A stretch of 5,693 nucleotides of DNA from an uncultured Micrococcales bacterium (GTDB lineage: Bacteria; Actinomycetota; Actinomycetes; Actinomycetales; Microbacteriaceae). Position 1 is the first letter of the stretch, and the number at the start of each line of letters is the position of its first letter. Location: positions 1-5,693 of the forward strand of contig CAITNA010000141.1 in the NCBI GenBank assembly GCA_903893675.1. Reading direction: 5' to 3'. A program made the translations under genes and the position numbers. The notes below the pieces were generated by a model that did no database searches, had not been told where the DNA came from, and worked only from the letters and a program-made list of their open reading frames with translations. Of this stretch, positions 1 to 5,693 are shown piece after piece.

Positions 1-151
1 CATCATCGGCGACGACTGGCGGGTTGCCGCTGGCATCGCGTTCGGCTTGGTCGTCACTGCGGTTGCGGCCGGAGCTACGCTGGCGTTCTTAGTTCTGCCA
101 GTTGCGGTGGTCGCAATGATTGGCAACACCGCGCTTCGCGCCTCGCGCTAA
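1..151 (+). CDS. C-terminal fragment of a small membrane protein, function unknown (5' end outside window)
   Basis: Reading from base 2, an open frame of 49 residues runs into a TAA at 149-151; the start lies before the window. The visible part begins with IIGDDWR, followed by two hydrophobic stretches (roughly residues 8-23 and 27-43 of the fragment) rich in Ala, Val, Leu and Gly and separated by a short break. It ends in a short basic tail (RASR). This is the pattern of a protein whose last part is one helical hairpin in the membrane with a positively charged, presumably cytoplasmic C-terminus. The GDDW motif before a membrane helix is reminiscent of small uncharacterised actinobacterial membrane proteins, but this is recollection, not a search, and I assign no function. 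The next gene follows after 17 bases on the same strand, so read-through into it is possible. Confidence 0.7.
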   Translation, partial: IIGDDWRVAAGIAFGLVVTAVAAGATLAFLVLPVAVVAMIGNTALRASR

Positions 152-168
152 GCCTTTAGGCTTGGGCC
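135..168 (+). promoter_or_regulatory. Putative promoter for a leaderless aldo/keto reductase mRNA
   Basis: A TANNNT-type -10 box, TAGGCT (157-162), lies exactly six bases before the ATG at 169, which would place the transcription start on the A of the start codon. A weak -35-like TTCGCG (135-140) sits 16 bases upstream, inside the end of the previous gene. There is no AGGAGG-like site before the ATG. The -10 also forms half of a short palindrome, AAGCCTTTAGGCTT (150-163), which is too short and lacks the U-tract needed for a convincing terminator. Leaderless genes with this geometry are well known in Actinobacteria; its use here is inferred. Confidence 0.45.
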
Positions 169-1092
169 ATGACCAAGCACACACTCGCATCGACCAACCT
201 GCACGTCTCACACCTCTGCCTCGGCGGCAACGTCTTTGGCTGGAGCGCCGACGAAGGCCAGAGCCACCAGGTTCTCGACGCATTCGCCGACCTGGGCGGA
301 AACTTCATCGACACCGCAGACGTCTATAGCGAGTGGGCTCCGGGTCACGTCGGCGGCGAGAGCGAAGCCGTTTTGGGCAATTGGTTTGCATCGCGCAAGA
401 ACCGCGGCGAGATCATCCTGGCCACCAAGGTTTCGAAGCTCAGCACTCGCCCAGGCCTGAGCCGCGCCAACATCATCGCCGCCTGCGACGATTCACTTCG
501 CCGCCTGCAGACCGACGTGATTGACCTTTACTATGCGCACGACGACGACCAGACCACTCCTCTTGAAGAGACCTTGGCCGCATTCACCGAACTTCGCGAC
601 GCCGGCAAGATTCGCTACGCGGCAGCAAGCAACTACACCGGCGCTCGCCTGCTCGAGGCAAGAAAGATTTCGAAGGCCAATGGCCTGATCGAATACGCCG
701 CACTGCAGAACCACTACAACCTTCTGGTTCGCGACGACTATGAGAACGACAGCGTCGAGGCCCTGACCACTCTGGGCATCGAGGGCGTTCCATACTTCGG
801 CCTTGCCCGCGGGTTCCTCAGCGGCAAGTATCGCCCTGGCGTGAGCGTCGAGTCGGTTCGCGCTGGCGGCGTCACCGATTACACCAACGACCGCGGCTGG
901 GCCACGCTCGAGAAGCTCGACCAGATTGCCGCGAACCACGGCACCAACGTCTCAGCTGTGGCCCTGGCCTGGGTTCGTCAGCAACCGACCGTCGGCGTGC
1001 CAATCGCCAGCGCCCGCACCGTCGAGCAACTGCACGAGATCATGGCCGAGGTCACCCTGACCTCGGATGAACTGGCCTTCCTGAACGCATAA
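169..1092 (+). CDS. Aldo/keto reductase (NADPH-dependent oxidoreductase family)
   Basis: This is a complete 307-residue member of the aldo/keto reductase superfamily, a soluble (beta/alpha)8 barrel that reduces aldehydes or ketones with NAD(P)H. The catalytic tetrad is visible: Asp48 and Tyr53 in FIDTADVYS, Lys87 in LATKVS, and His124 in YYAHDDD. Other family landmarks are SNY (154-156) and LQNHYN (179-184) around the nicotinamide, LARGFLSGKY (212-221), and a C-terminal cofactor segment PIASARTVEQL (278-288) with Arg283. Family members are usually about 310-330 residues, so the C-terminus is slightly short but not evidently broken. The ATG at 169 is the only sensible start: an in-frame TAG lies 12 bases upstream and no early alternative start follows. 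No Shine-Dalgarno site is present, and a -10-like box six bases upstream suggests a leaderless mRNA. The physiological substrate cannot be deduced. Neighbouring genes give no pathway clue. Confidence 0.93.
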   Translation: MTKHTLASTNLHVSHLCLGGNVFGWSADEGQSHQVLDAFADLGGNFIDTADVYSEWAPGHVGGESEAVLGNWFASRKNRGEIILATKVSKLSTRPGLSRANIIAACDDSLRRLQTDVIDLYYAHDDDQTTPLEETLAAFTELRDAGKIRYAAASNYTGARLLEARKISKANGLIEYAALQNHYNLLVRDDYENDSVEALTTLGIEGVPYFGLARGFLSGKYRPGVSVESVRAGGVTDYTNDRGWATLEKLDQIAANHGTNVSAVALAWVRQQPTVGVPIASARTVEQLHEIMAEVTLTSDELAFLNA

Positions 1093-1141
1093 CCGCGAAA
1101 CGTGCATCCCAGCCCTGGGAATAGCCGTTCAGGCAAGGTGG

Positions 1142-1172
1142 TTAGGATTAGCGAGCCTGTAGGCCCTAATTT
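1142..1172 (+). promoter_or_regulatory. Putative promoter and overlapping dyad upstream of the RND pump gene
   Basis: The 89 bases between the reductase stop and the pump ATG contain TAGGAT (1143-1148), a good TANNNT -10 candidate that would give a leader of about 27 bases. No convincing -35 is visible at 16-18 bases upstream. A second box, TAATTT (1167-1172), is less likely because a transcript starting after it would lose the ribosome binding site. The region holds nested inverted repeats: TTAGG (1142-1146) with CCTAA (1165-1169), and GCCT (1155-1158) with AGGC (1161-1164). They do not share one centre. They could be an operator for a repressor or a small leader hairpin; both are inference. 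Confidence 0.35.
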
Positions 1173-1177
1173 GAGGA
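1173..1177 (+). promoter_or_regulatory. Ribosome binding site of the RND pump gene
   Basis: GAGGA lies four bases before the ATG at 1182, a somewhat short but workable spacing for pairing with the 16S rRNA 3' end. It supports this ATG as the pump start, and contrasts with the reductase and orn, which have no such site. Confidence 0.6.
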
Positions 1178-1181
1178 CAAA

Positions 1182-4100
1182 ATGCACCGTTTAGCCAAGC
1201 TTTCGCTTGCCAACCGCTCGGTTGTTGCACTGATCACCATCATCATCGCCCTATTTGGCCTAGTCAGCCTTGGCAGCCTTAAGCAGGAGCTCATTCCTTC
1301 GATTGAGACCCCGCAGGCGGCCATCGTGACCACCTATATCGGTGCATCGCCAGAGGTCATCGACAAGCAGGTCAGCCAGCCGATCGAAAACGCGGTTCGC
1401 CAGCAAGACGGCCTGGTCTCATCGACCTCGACCTCGCAGAACAACATCTCGATCGTGCGCGTTGAATTCGCCTACGGCACCACCACCGCAAAGGTGAAGG
1501 AAGAGCTCAACTCGGCTCTTGCCGGCATCACCTTGCCGACCGAAGCCTCGGCCAAGATTCTCAGCGGTTCGTTCGATAGCGTTCCAATCATCGTTCTCGG
1601 TGTTTCGGCAACCAGCGGTGACAACACCGCAATCAGCAAAACCATCAACGACGTTGCTCAGGCTGAGTTCAGCTCGCTCGGTGGCGTAAGCACTGTGACT
1701 GTTTCGGGCGTGCAGGAAAAGCGCGTCAACATCAAGTTCAACCAGGCGCTGCTTGCCGCAAACGGCTTGACCCAGCAGTCGGTGACAAGTGCACTTCAGT
1801 CAAACGGCTTTGTAATTCCTGCCGGAACTCTCAAGGACTCACAGGGCTCAATCTCAGTTGAGGTCGGCACCCCAATCAACACCCTCGCCGACTTCGAGAA
1901 CCTGCCACTGGTTGGCTCATCAACCTCATACAGCGCAGGCACCCCAACCAAGTTGCCAAACGGCATCACCATTCCAGGTGCTCCATCGGTAAGCACCAAG
2001 GTCAGCGCACTTCGCATCAAGGATGTCGCTACCGTCACCTACGAGAATGCACCGGTCACTTCGATCGCCCGCGTCAATGGCAAGTCGTCGCTGGCAATCT
2101 CGATCACCAAGACCCAAGAGGCCAACACCGTTAGCGTTTCGCACTCGGTTCAGGCGCCTCTGCCTGACTTCAAGAAGAAGCTCGGTTCAGTCACCGTGAC
2201 CACCGTGTTCGACCAGGCCCCATACGTCGAGAAGTCGCTCGAGAACCTTTCGACCGAGGGCCTTCTCGGCCTTAGCTTCGCGGTCATCGTGATCCTGCTG
2301 TTCTTGCTCTCGGTTCGCTCGACCCTGGTCACCGCAATCTCGATTCCGACCTCGGTTCTGATCACCTTCATCGGCCTTGGCTTCTTCGGCTACTCGCTGA
2401 ACCTGTTCACCCTTTCGGCGCTGACCATCGCAATTGGTCGCGTGGTCGATGACTCCATCGTGGTCATCGAAAACATCAACCGACACCTCTCTTATGGCGA
2501 GCCTAAGAAGAAGGCGATCCTGCGCGCGGTTCGTGAGGTTTCGACCGCCATCAGCGCGGCCACCATCACCACCGTGGCCGTGTTCCTGCCGATCACCTTC
2601 GTTGGCGGCCTGATCGGCGAACTGTTCCGCCCATTCGGCTTCACCTTCGCAATCGCCCTGATTGCCTCACTGTTCGTATCGCTGACCATCGTGCCGGTGC
2701 TCGCATACTGGTTCTTGAAGAACCCTGCGACCCAGGTTCACAAGGATGAAGCTGCCGCGAAGGCCTACGAAGACAAGGTTCGTCACGAAGAGGAAGAGCG
2801 CGAGCGCAAGTCGATTCTGCAGCGCGGCTACCTGCCTATCCTGAACTGGACCCAGAAGCGTCCGAAGCTCACCATCTTGGCTTCGTTCCTGATTCTGATT
2901 CTGACCTTCGGTTCGAGCGCCCTGCTCAAGACCGACTTCCTCGGTTCGTCGGGTTCGAACTCGTTCGTGATCAACCAGACCCTGCCTGCCGGTGCGACTC
3001 TCGCCCAGCAAGACAAGGGCGCTGCCAAGGTCGAGACCATCCTGCTCAGCCACACCAAGCAGGTCGATGTGGTTCAGACCACCATCGGCTCATCGGGCGA
3101 TGGCCGCGTTGCATTCGGTGGCTCTGCCGGCGGCACGAGCATCCAGGTGACCTTGAAGAACGACGTCAACGTCGCTGACTTCCAGAACACTTTGACCGCT
3201 GAGTTTGCGAAAGACACCACTCTTGGCGAGGTCAAGTTCGCCAGCGGCGGTGGCCCAGCACTCGGTTCGTCGGGCACCGTCGACATCAAGGTGACCGCAC
3301 CTGACGACGCGTCGCTTGAGAAGGCAATCACGGATGTTCAGACCGCGATGACCGGAACCAAGAACGTCACCGACATCACCAACTCGCTCGCCGAGAAGCA
3401 GCGAACTTTGCGCGTGACTGTCAACCGCGTTGCAGCCGGACAGTCTGGACTCTCTGAGGCAGCAATTGGTGGCATCGTCGCCTCGACCATGCAGCCAAGC
3501 CGCATTGGTTCGGTAAACATCGAGAACATCTCGACCGGCATCTATGCAATCAAGGGCAGCTATCCGACCACCCCTGATCAGGTTCGCGCGATTCAGATTC
3601 CAACCGCTAAGGGAATGGTTTCGCTTTCGTCGCTTGCCAAGATCGAGCAGGTTCAGGTTCCAGTCTCGATCACCTCTGAGAAGGGTGCGCGAACCGCAAC
3701 CGTTTCGCTCACCCCGAGCGGCAACAACCTCGGTGCAATCACCGCAGATGTGAAGACCCGCCTTGCAAAGGTGACCGTTCCGACCGGCGTAACCGCAACC
3801 CTTGGTGGCGTATCCCAGTCGCAGGCTGACTCGTTCTCGCAGCTCGGCACTGCTCTGTTGGTTGCAATCGCCATCGTGTTCATCGTGATGGTTGCTACCT
3901 TCTCGAGCATCGCCCAGCCGCTGATTCTGCTCATCTCGATTCCGTTCGCTGCAACCGGCGCAATCGGTCTGTTGCTGATCACCGACACGCCGCTTGGCGT
4001 TTCGGCAATCATCGGCATGTTGCTGCTGGTCGGTGTGGTAGTTACCAACGCGATCGTGCTGATCGACCTGATCAACCAATACCGCAAGGATGGCAAGCCA

Positions 4101-4370
4101 ATTCAGCAGGCAATCATGGATGGCGCGCGTCAGCGTCTGCGCCCGATCCTGATGACCGCAATCGCGACCATCTTTGCTCTAACCCCAATGGCCCTCGGCA
4201 TCACAGGCAGCGGTGGCTTCATCTCGCAACCGCTGGCCATCGTGGTTATCGGCGGTCTGTTCTCGTCAACCATCCTGACCCTGGTCATCGTGCCGGTGCT
4301 CTACTGGTTGGTCGAAGGTCGCAAGGAGCGCAAGGTTGCACGCAAGGCCCTCAAGGCCAAGGCCGCCTAG
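1182..4370 (+). CDS. RND-family efflux transporter permease (AcrB/SwrC-like, standalone)
   Basis: This 1062-residue protein is a full-length resistance-nodulation-division permease, expected in the cytoplasmic membrane as a proton-driven drug/proton antiporter. The classic duplicated layout is visible: helix 1 (about 12-31), a large extracytoplasmic domain to about 355, helices 2-6 (357-510), a charged cytoplasmic linker (512-560), helix 7 (563-580), a second large extracytoplasmic domain to about 885, and helices 8-12 (887-1042), ending in a lysine/arginine-rich tail. Asp423-Asp424 in GRVVDDSIVVIEN match the proton-relay aspartates of AcrB (D407/D408), and Arg987 in RLRPILMT matches AcrB R971. 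The position of AcrB Lys940 is Thr955 here (VVVTNAIVL). The start is supported by GAGGA four bases upstream and the typical N-terminus MHRLAKLSLANRS. No fusion-protein or outer-membrane channel gene is adjacent, as in the Gram-positive pump SwrC/YerP. Substrates may be drugs, surfactants or lipids but cannot be fixed from sequence. A strong terminator follows. Confidence 0.93.
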   Translation: MHRLAKLSLANRSVVALITIIIALFGLVSLGSLKQELIPSIETPQAAIVTTYIGASPEVIDKQVSQPIENAVRQQDGLVSSTSTSQNNISIVRVEFAYGTTTAKVKEELNSALAGITLPTEASAKILSGSFDSVPIIVLGVSATSGDNTAISKTINDVAQAEFSSLGGVSTVTVSGVQEKRVNIKFNQALLAANGLTQQSVTSALQSNGFVIPAGTLKDSQGSISVEVGTPINTLADFENLPLVGSSTSYSAGTPTKLPNGITIPGAPSVSTKVSALRIKDVATVTYENAPVTSIARVNGKSSLAISITKTQEANTVSVSHSVQAPLPDFKKKLGSVTVTTVFDQAPYVEKSLENLSTEGLLGLSFAVIVILLFLLSVRSTLVTAISIPTSVLITFIGLGFFGYSLNLFTLSALTIAIGRVVDDSIVVIENINRHLSYGEPKKKAILRAVREVSTAISAATITTVAVFLPITFVGGLIGELFRPFGFTFAIALIASLFVSLTIVPVLAYWFLKNPATQVHKDEAAAKAYEDKVRHEEEERERKSILQRGYLPILNWTQKRPKLTILASFLILILTFGSSALLKTDFLGSSGSNSFVINQTLPAGATLAQQDKGAAKVETILLSHTKQVDVVQTTIGSSGDGRVAFGGSAGGTSIQVTLKNDVNVADFQNTLTAEFAKDTTLGEVKFASGGGPALGSSGTVDIKVTAPDDASLEKAITDVQTAMTGTKNVTDITNSLAEKQRTLRVTVNRVAAGQSGLSEAAIGGIVASTMQPSRIGSVNIENISTGIYAIKGSYPTTPDQVRAIQIPTAKGMVSLSSLAKIEQVQVPVSITSEKGARTATVSLTPSGNNLGAITADVKTRLAKVTVPTGVTATLGGVSQSQADSFSQLGTALLVAIAIVFIVMVATFSSIAQPLILLISIPFAATGAIGLLLITDTPLGVSAIIGMLLLVGVVVTNAIVLIDLINQYRKDGKPIQQAIMDGARQRLRPILMTAIATIFALTPMALGITGSGGFISQPLAIVVIGGLFSSTILTLVIVPVLYWLVEGRKERKVARKALKAKAA

Positions 4371-4383
4371 CTCGGCATTTAGA

Positions 4384-4423
4384 CTTAGGGAGGTCACGGT
4401 GTCCGTGGCCTCCCTTAGTTTTT
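4384..4423 (+). terminator. Intrinsic terminator of the RND pump gene
   Basis: Thirteen bases after the pump stop codon a strong hairpin begins. The core stem pairs 4387-4399 with 4403-4415 (13 pairs including one G-U, T4394 with G4408) around a three-base TGT loop. Two more pairs lie outside a T-T mismatch (C4384-G4418 and T4385-A4417). Five T residues (4419-4423) follow directly. This is a textbook Rho-independent terminator on the plus strand. It ends only four bases before the orn start codon, which is unusually tight. Confidence 0.88.
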
Positions 4424-4427
4424 AGGT
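4393..4427 (+). promoter_or_regulatory. Putative orn promoter embedded in the preceding terminator
   Basis: TAGTTT (4416-4421) fits a TANNNT -10 box and ends six bases before the GTG at 4428, predicting transcription start on the G of the start codon. Its bases are the last pairs of the terminator stem plus the start of the U-tract. The -35 at 17-base spacing (GTCACG, 4393-4398) is poor. An alternative -10, TAGACT (4380-4385), would start RNA near 4392, inside the hairpin's 5' arm, giving a leader of about 36 bases without a usable ribosome binding site. The leaderless option explains the lack of a Shine-Dalgarno site better. Confidence 0.42.
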
Positions 4428-5030
4428 GTGATTACCATTAGCGACAACCTCGTCTGGATCGACTGCGAAATGACCGGCCTCAACCCCGAGGTTGACTGCC
4501 TGGTCGAGATCGCTGTCGTTGTGACCGACACCGAGTTGAACATCCTGGATGAAGGCATCGACCTCATCATCAAGCCAACCGCCGAAGGCTTGGCCAACAT
4601 GAACGACTTCGTGCGCAACATGCATACCGAAAGCGGCTTGATCAACGAATTCGACGGTGGCCTGCCACTGGCCGAGGCCGAGCAGATTGCGCTCGAATAC
4701 ATCAAGCGCTTCGTTCCTGAGGCCAAGACCAGCCCACTGGGCGGCAACACCATCGGCACCGACCGCATGTTCCTTGCCCGCTACATGCCACTGGTCGATG
4801 GTCACCTGCACTACCGAAACATCGATGTCTCGAGCATCAAAGAACTCAGCCGCCGCTGGTTCCCACGTGTTTACTTCAACCTGCCGAAGAAGGCCGGCGG
4901 CCACCGCGCGCTTGCCGACATCAAAGAGTCGATCCAAGAGCTCAAGTACTACCGCAAGACTGTGTTCGTCGAGCAGCCAGGGCCTTCGAGCGAAGAGGCC
5001 AAGGCAGCAGCCGAGTCGCTCGCTGACTAA
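4428..5030 (+). CDS. orn: Oligoribonuclease (DEDDh 3'-5' exoribonuclease)
   Basis: Orn degrades RNA fragments of two to a few nucleotides to mononucleotides, the last step of mRNA decay, and also hydrolyses the linear dinucleotide pGpG made from cyclic di-GMP. The 200-residue protein carries all DEDDh metal-binding and catalytic residues: Asp12 and Glu14 in WIDCEMTGL, Asp112 in GTDRMFL, His159 in GGHRALADI, and Asp164 in the same motif. Spacing is almost identical to E. coli Orn, and LDVS/KEL-type segments (here IDVSSIKEL, 132-140) and KYYR (173-176) also match. An acidic, Ala/Glu-rich tail of about 18 residues (183-200) follows the conserved domain. The start must be GTG at 4428: an in-frame TAG lies 12 bases upstream at 4416, and no other start codon precedes the catalytic Asp12. 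There is no Shine-Dalgarno site, so the mRNA is probably leaderless. The stop codon overlaps the next start (TAATG). Confidence 0.96.
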   Translation: MITISDNLVWIDCEMTGLNPEVDCLVEIAVVVTDTELNILDEGIDLIIKPTAEGLANMNDFVRNMHTESGLINEFDGGLPLAEAEQIALEYIKRFVPEAKTSPLGGNTIGTDRMFLARYMPLVDGHLHYRNIDVSSIKELSRRWFPRVYFNLPKKAGGHRALADIKESIQELKYYRKTVFVEQPGPSSEEAKAAAESLAD

Positions 5031-5323
5031 TGAAATACGAGTTTCGCGGCAAGGTTTATCGCTGGGCCTCGAACCCCGCCTTTTTCCTGGTCAACATGCC
5101 AAAGAAATACTTCAAAGAAATCGCCGAGCTTGGTGAGGTCAACAGACGCGGCTGGGGTTCGGTTCGCGTGCACGCCTTCATCGGCCGCACCGCCTTCACC
5201 ACCTCGATCTTCCCTGACTCTTCGGGGCAATACTCGTTGCCGCTGAAGGCGGCGGTTCGCAAGGCTGAGGGCATCGAAGAAGGCTCGACCATCTTCGTGC
5301 AACTCGAACTGGTCGATTTCTAA
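5030..5323 (+). CDS. DUF1905 family protein, translationally coupled to orn
   Basis: This complete 97-residue protein matches the small DUF1905 family: an N-terminal beta-strand segment KYEFRGKVYRW, the motif GWGSVRV (41-47), TSIFPD (58-63), YSLPLKAAVRKAEG (68-81), and a final acidic strand VQLELVDF (90-97). Its length is typical of single-domain family members. The fold is expected to be a small soluble beta-barrel; no catalytic residues are evident, no signal peptide or membrane segment is present, and the biochemical role of the family is not established as far as I know. The ATG shares one base with the orn stop (TAATG), and no Shine-Dalgarno site is obvious upstream, so translation probably depends on ribosomes finishing orn. 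This makes it part of an orn operon. Whether it acts in RNA turnover is only a guess from position. Confidence 0.88.
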   Translation: MKYEFRGKVYRWASNPAFFLVNMPKKYFKEIAELGEVNRRGWGSVRVHAFIGRTAFTTSIFPDSSGQYSLPLKAAVRKAEGIEEGSTIFVQLELVDF

Positions 5324-5330
5324 GCCACTT

Positions 5331-5358
5331 TTCGCAACCCCACCCCTGCTGTTAGACT
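5331..5358 (+). promoter_or_regulatory. Putative promoter of tRNA-His
   Basis: TAGACT (5353-5358) is a good TANNNT -10 box, with TTCGCA (5331-5336) as a partial -35 at 16-base spacing. Transcription would start near 5365, leaving a 5' leader of about 23 bases for removal by RNase P. It starts just after the DUF1905 stop, so the tRNA need not rely on read-through from orn. Confidence 0.5.
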
Positions 5359-5388
5359 TGCTCGGTTGCCTTGGAGACAGGGCGCATG

Positions 5389-5464
5389 GTGGGTATAGCT
5401 CAGCTGGTAGAGCACCTGGTTGTGGTCCAGGGGGCCGCGGGTTCAAGTCCCGTTACTCACCCCA
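5389..5464 (+). tRNA. tRNA-His, anticodon GTG
   Basis: The full cloverleaf can be folded by hand. Acceptor stem 5389-5395 pairs with 5454-5460 (one G-U); D stem 5398-5401 with 5410-5413 around an eight-base loop; anticodon stem 5415-5419 with 5427-5431, with GTG at 5422-5424 in a seven-base loop; T stem 5437-5441 with 5449-5453 around TTCAAGT. The discriminator is C5461, and the CCA end (5462-5464) is encoded. A G at 5388 would be the extra G-1 that marks histidine tRNA, pairing with C73; counting it, the mature RNA starts at 5388. G-1 and C73 are the main HisRS identity elements, which supports the anticodon-based call. Confidence 0.97.
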
Positions 5465-5469
5465 ACGCA

Positions 5470-5500
5470 AAAAGCCTCGTGAAGTTATCACGAGGCTTTT
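5470..5500. terminator. Bidirectional intrinsic terminator between tRNA-His and gatB
   Basis: A perfect 13-bp inverted repeat (5470-5482 with 5488-5500) encloses a five-base loop (AGTTA). It is A-rich at its left foot (5469-5473) and T-rich at its right foot (5497-5500), so it presents a hairpin followed by U residues to polymerase from either side. It begins five bases after the tRNA CCA end and lies about 42 bases past the gatB stop codon, so it most likely serves both converging genes. Confidence 0.9.
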
Positions 5501-5542
5501 CCGTTGGCGGGTTTTGCTTTGGGGCTTTGCCGCCAGAAGTTG

Positions 5543-5693
5543 TTACTTATTAGCCATCTCAATCAAAAGCTCACGAACGCGAGCCGCGTCAGCCGAGCCC
5601 TTCATAGCCTTCATCACAGAGCCGATAACCGCACCGGCAGCCTGCATGCGACCCTCACGAATGGCATCGATCACATCAGGCTGGGCAGCAAGC
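5543..5693 (-). CDS. gatB: GatB, Asp/Glu-tRNA amidotransferase subunit B, C-terminal fragment
   Basis: The reverse strand encodes the last 49 residues of GatB, ending at a TAA (complement of 5543-5545); the rest lies beyond the window. GatB belongs to the GatCAB complex, which converts Glu-tRNA(Gln), and often Asp-tRNA(Asn), to the amidated form using ammonia from the GatA glutaminase, in organisms lacking the direct synthetases. The visible part is the C-terminal GatB/YqeY helical domain that contacts the tRNA. Recognisable features are EGRMQAAGAVIGSVMKAMKG followed by SADAARVRELLIEMANK at the end, closely matching the family pattern of a G-x-V-x-x-x-M-K segment, A-D, and a final RELL helix. 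The gene converges on tRNA-His across the shared terminator. No frame damage is visible in the fragment. Confidence 0.92.
   Translation of the reverse strand, partial: LAAQPDVIDAIREGRMQAAGAVIGSVMKAMKGSADAARVRELLIEMANK

Noticed and set aside
493..939. Minus-strand open frame of 148 codons antisense to the aldo/keto reductase
   Set aside because: No recognisable motif or ribosome site. The sense frame contains the whole catalytic tetrad, so this is a shadow frame.
1107..1120. Palindrome TCCCAGCCCTGGGA just after the aldo/keto reductase, considered as a terminator
   Set aside because: The stem is only five to six pairs with almost no loop, and no T-tract follows. It may be a weak hairpin but cannot be called an intrinsic terminator.
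3090..4079. Long open frame (329 codons) on the minus strand inside the pump gene
   Set aside because: Its product is rich in Asp, Arg, Gly, Asn and Cys with no domain pattern, as expected for the antisense of biased codons. The plus-strand RND frame is continuous and fully explained by the family.
5505..5535. Inverted repeat TGGCGG/CCGCCA between the terminator and gatB
   Set aside because: Six pairs around an 18-base loop, with no T-run at the base of the stem on the minus strand. Probably chance in a G/T-rich stretch.
5371..5553. Plus-strand open frame of 60 codons spanning the tRNA-His gene
   Set aside because: It runs through a perfectly folded tRNA and its terminator, and its translation simply reads tRNA bases.
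1..5693. Search for a new defence, mobile or biosynthetic system
   Set aside because: All long frames belong to known housekeeping or transport families. There are no direct-repeat arrays, terminal inverted repeats, integrase or transposase motifs, or clusters of unknown genes.

Overview
The window looks like ordinary core chromosome of an actinobacterium, probably a member of the Microbacteriaceae or a close relative. This rests on a moderately high GC content judged by eye, an oligoribonuclease gene followed by a DUF1905 gene and tRNA-His, TANNNT-type -10 boxes, and two genes with no room for a Shine-Dalgarno site. The genus assignment is only inference. I found no mobile element, CRISPR array, prophage or obvious horizontally acquired island, and nothing that makes a convincing new multi-gene system.

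Layout. Bases 1-151 hold the C-terminal end of a small membrane protein of unknown role. An aldo/keto reductase with an intact catalytic tetrad follows after 17 bases (169-1092). An 89-base intergenic region carries a likely promoter and a dyad, and leads into a 1062-residue RND-family efflux permease (1182-4370) with no adjacent membrane-fusion or outer-membrane partner. The pump gene ends in a strong intrinsic terminator (about 4384-4423). Immediately after it comes orn (oligoribonuclease, 4428-5030), which overlaps by one base a 97-residue DUF1905 protein (5030-5323). A tRNA-His gene (5389-5464) lies next, then a perfect 13-bp hairpin (5470-5500). The hairpin appears to end transcription both of the tRNA and of the converging, truncated gatB gene (5543-5693, minus strand).

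How the genes relate. orn and the DUF1905 gene form a translationally coupled pair. orn finishes RNA decay by degrading the shortest oligoribonucleotides and also hydrolyses pGpG. tRNA-His and GatB both belong to translation. The reductase and the pump are probably independent transcription units; no functional link between them can be shown.

The most interesting observation is regulatory. The reductase and orn share the same start architecture: a TANNNT box, exactly six bases, then the start codon, with an in-frame TAG inside the box that rules out any upstream start. This predicts leaderless mRNAs for both. At orn, the putative -10 box is built from the last stem bases and U-tract of the pump's terminator, so one stretch of DNA may both end one transcript and start the next.
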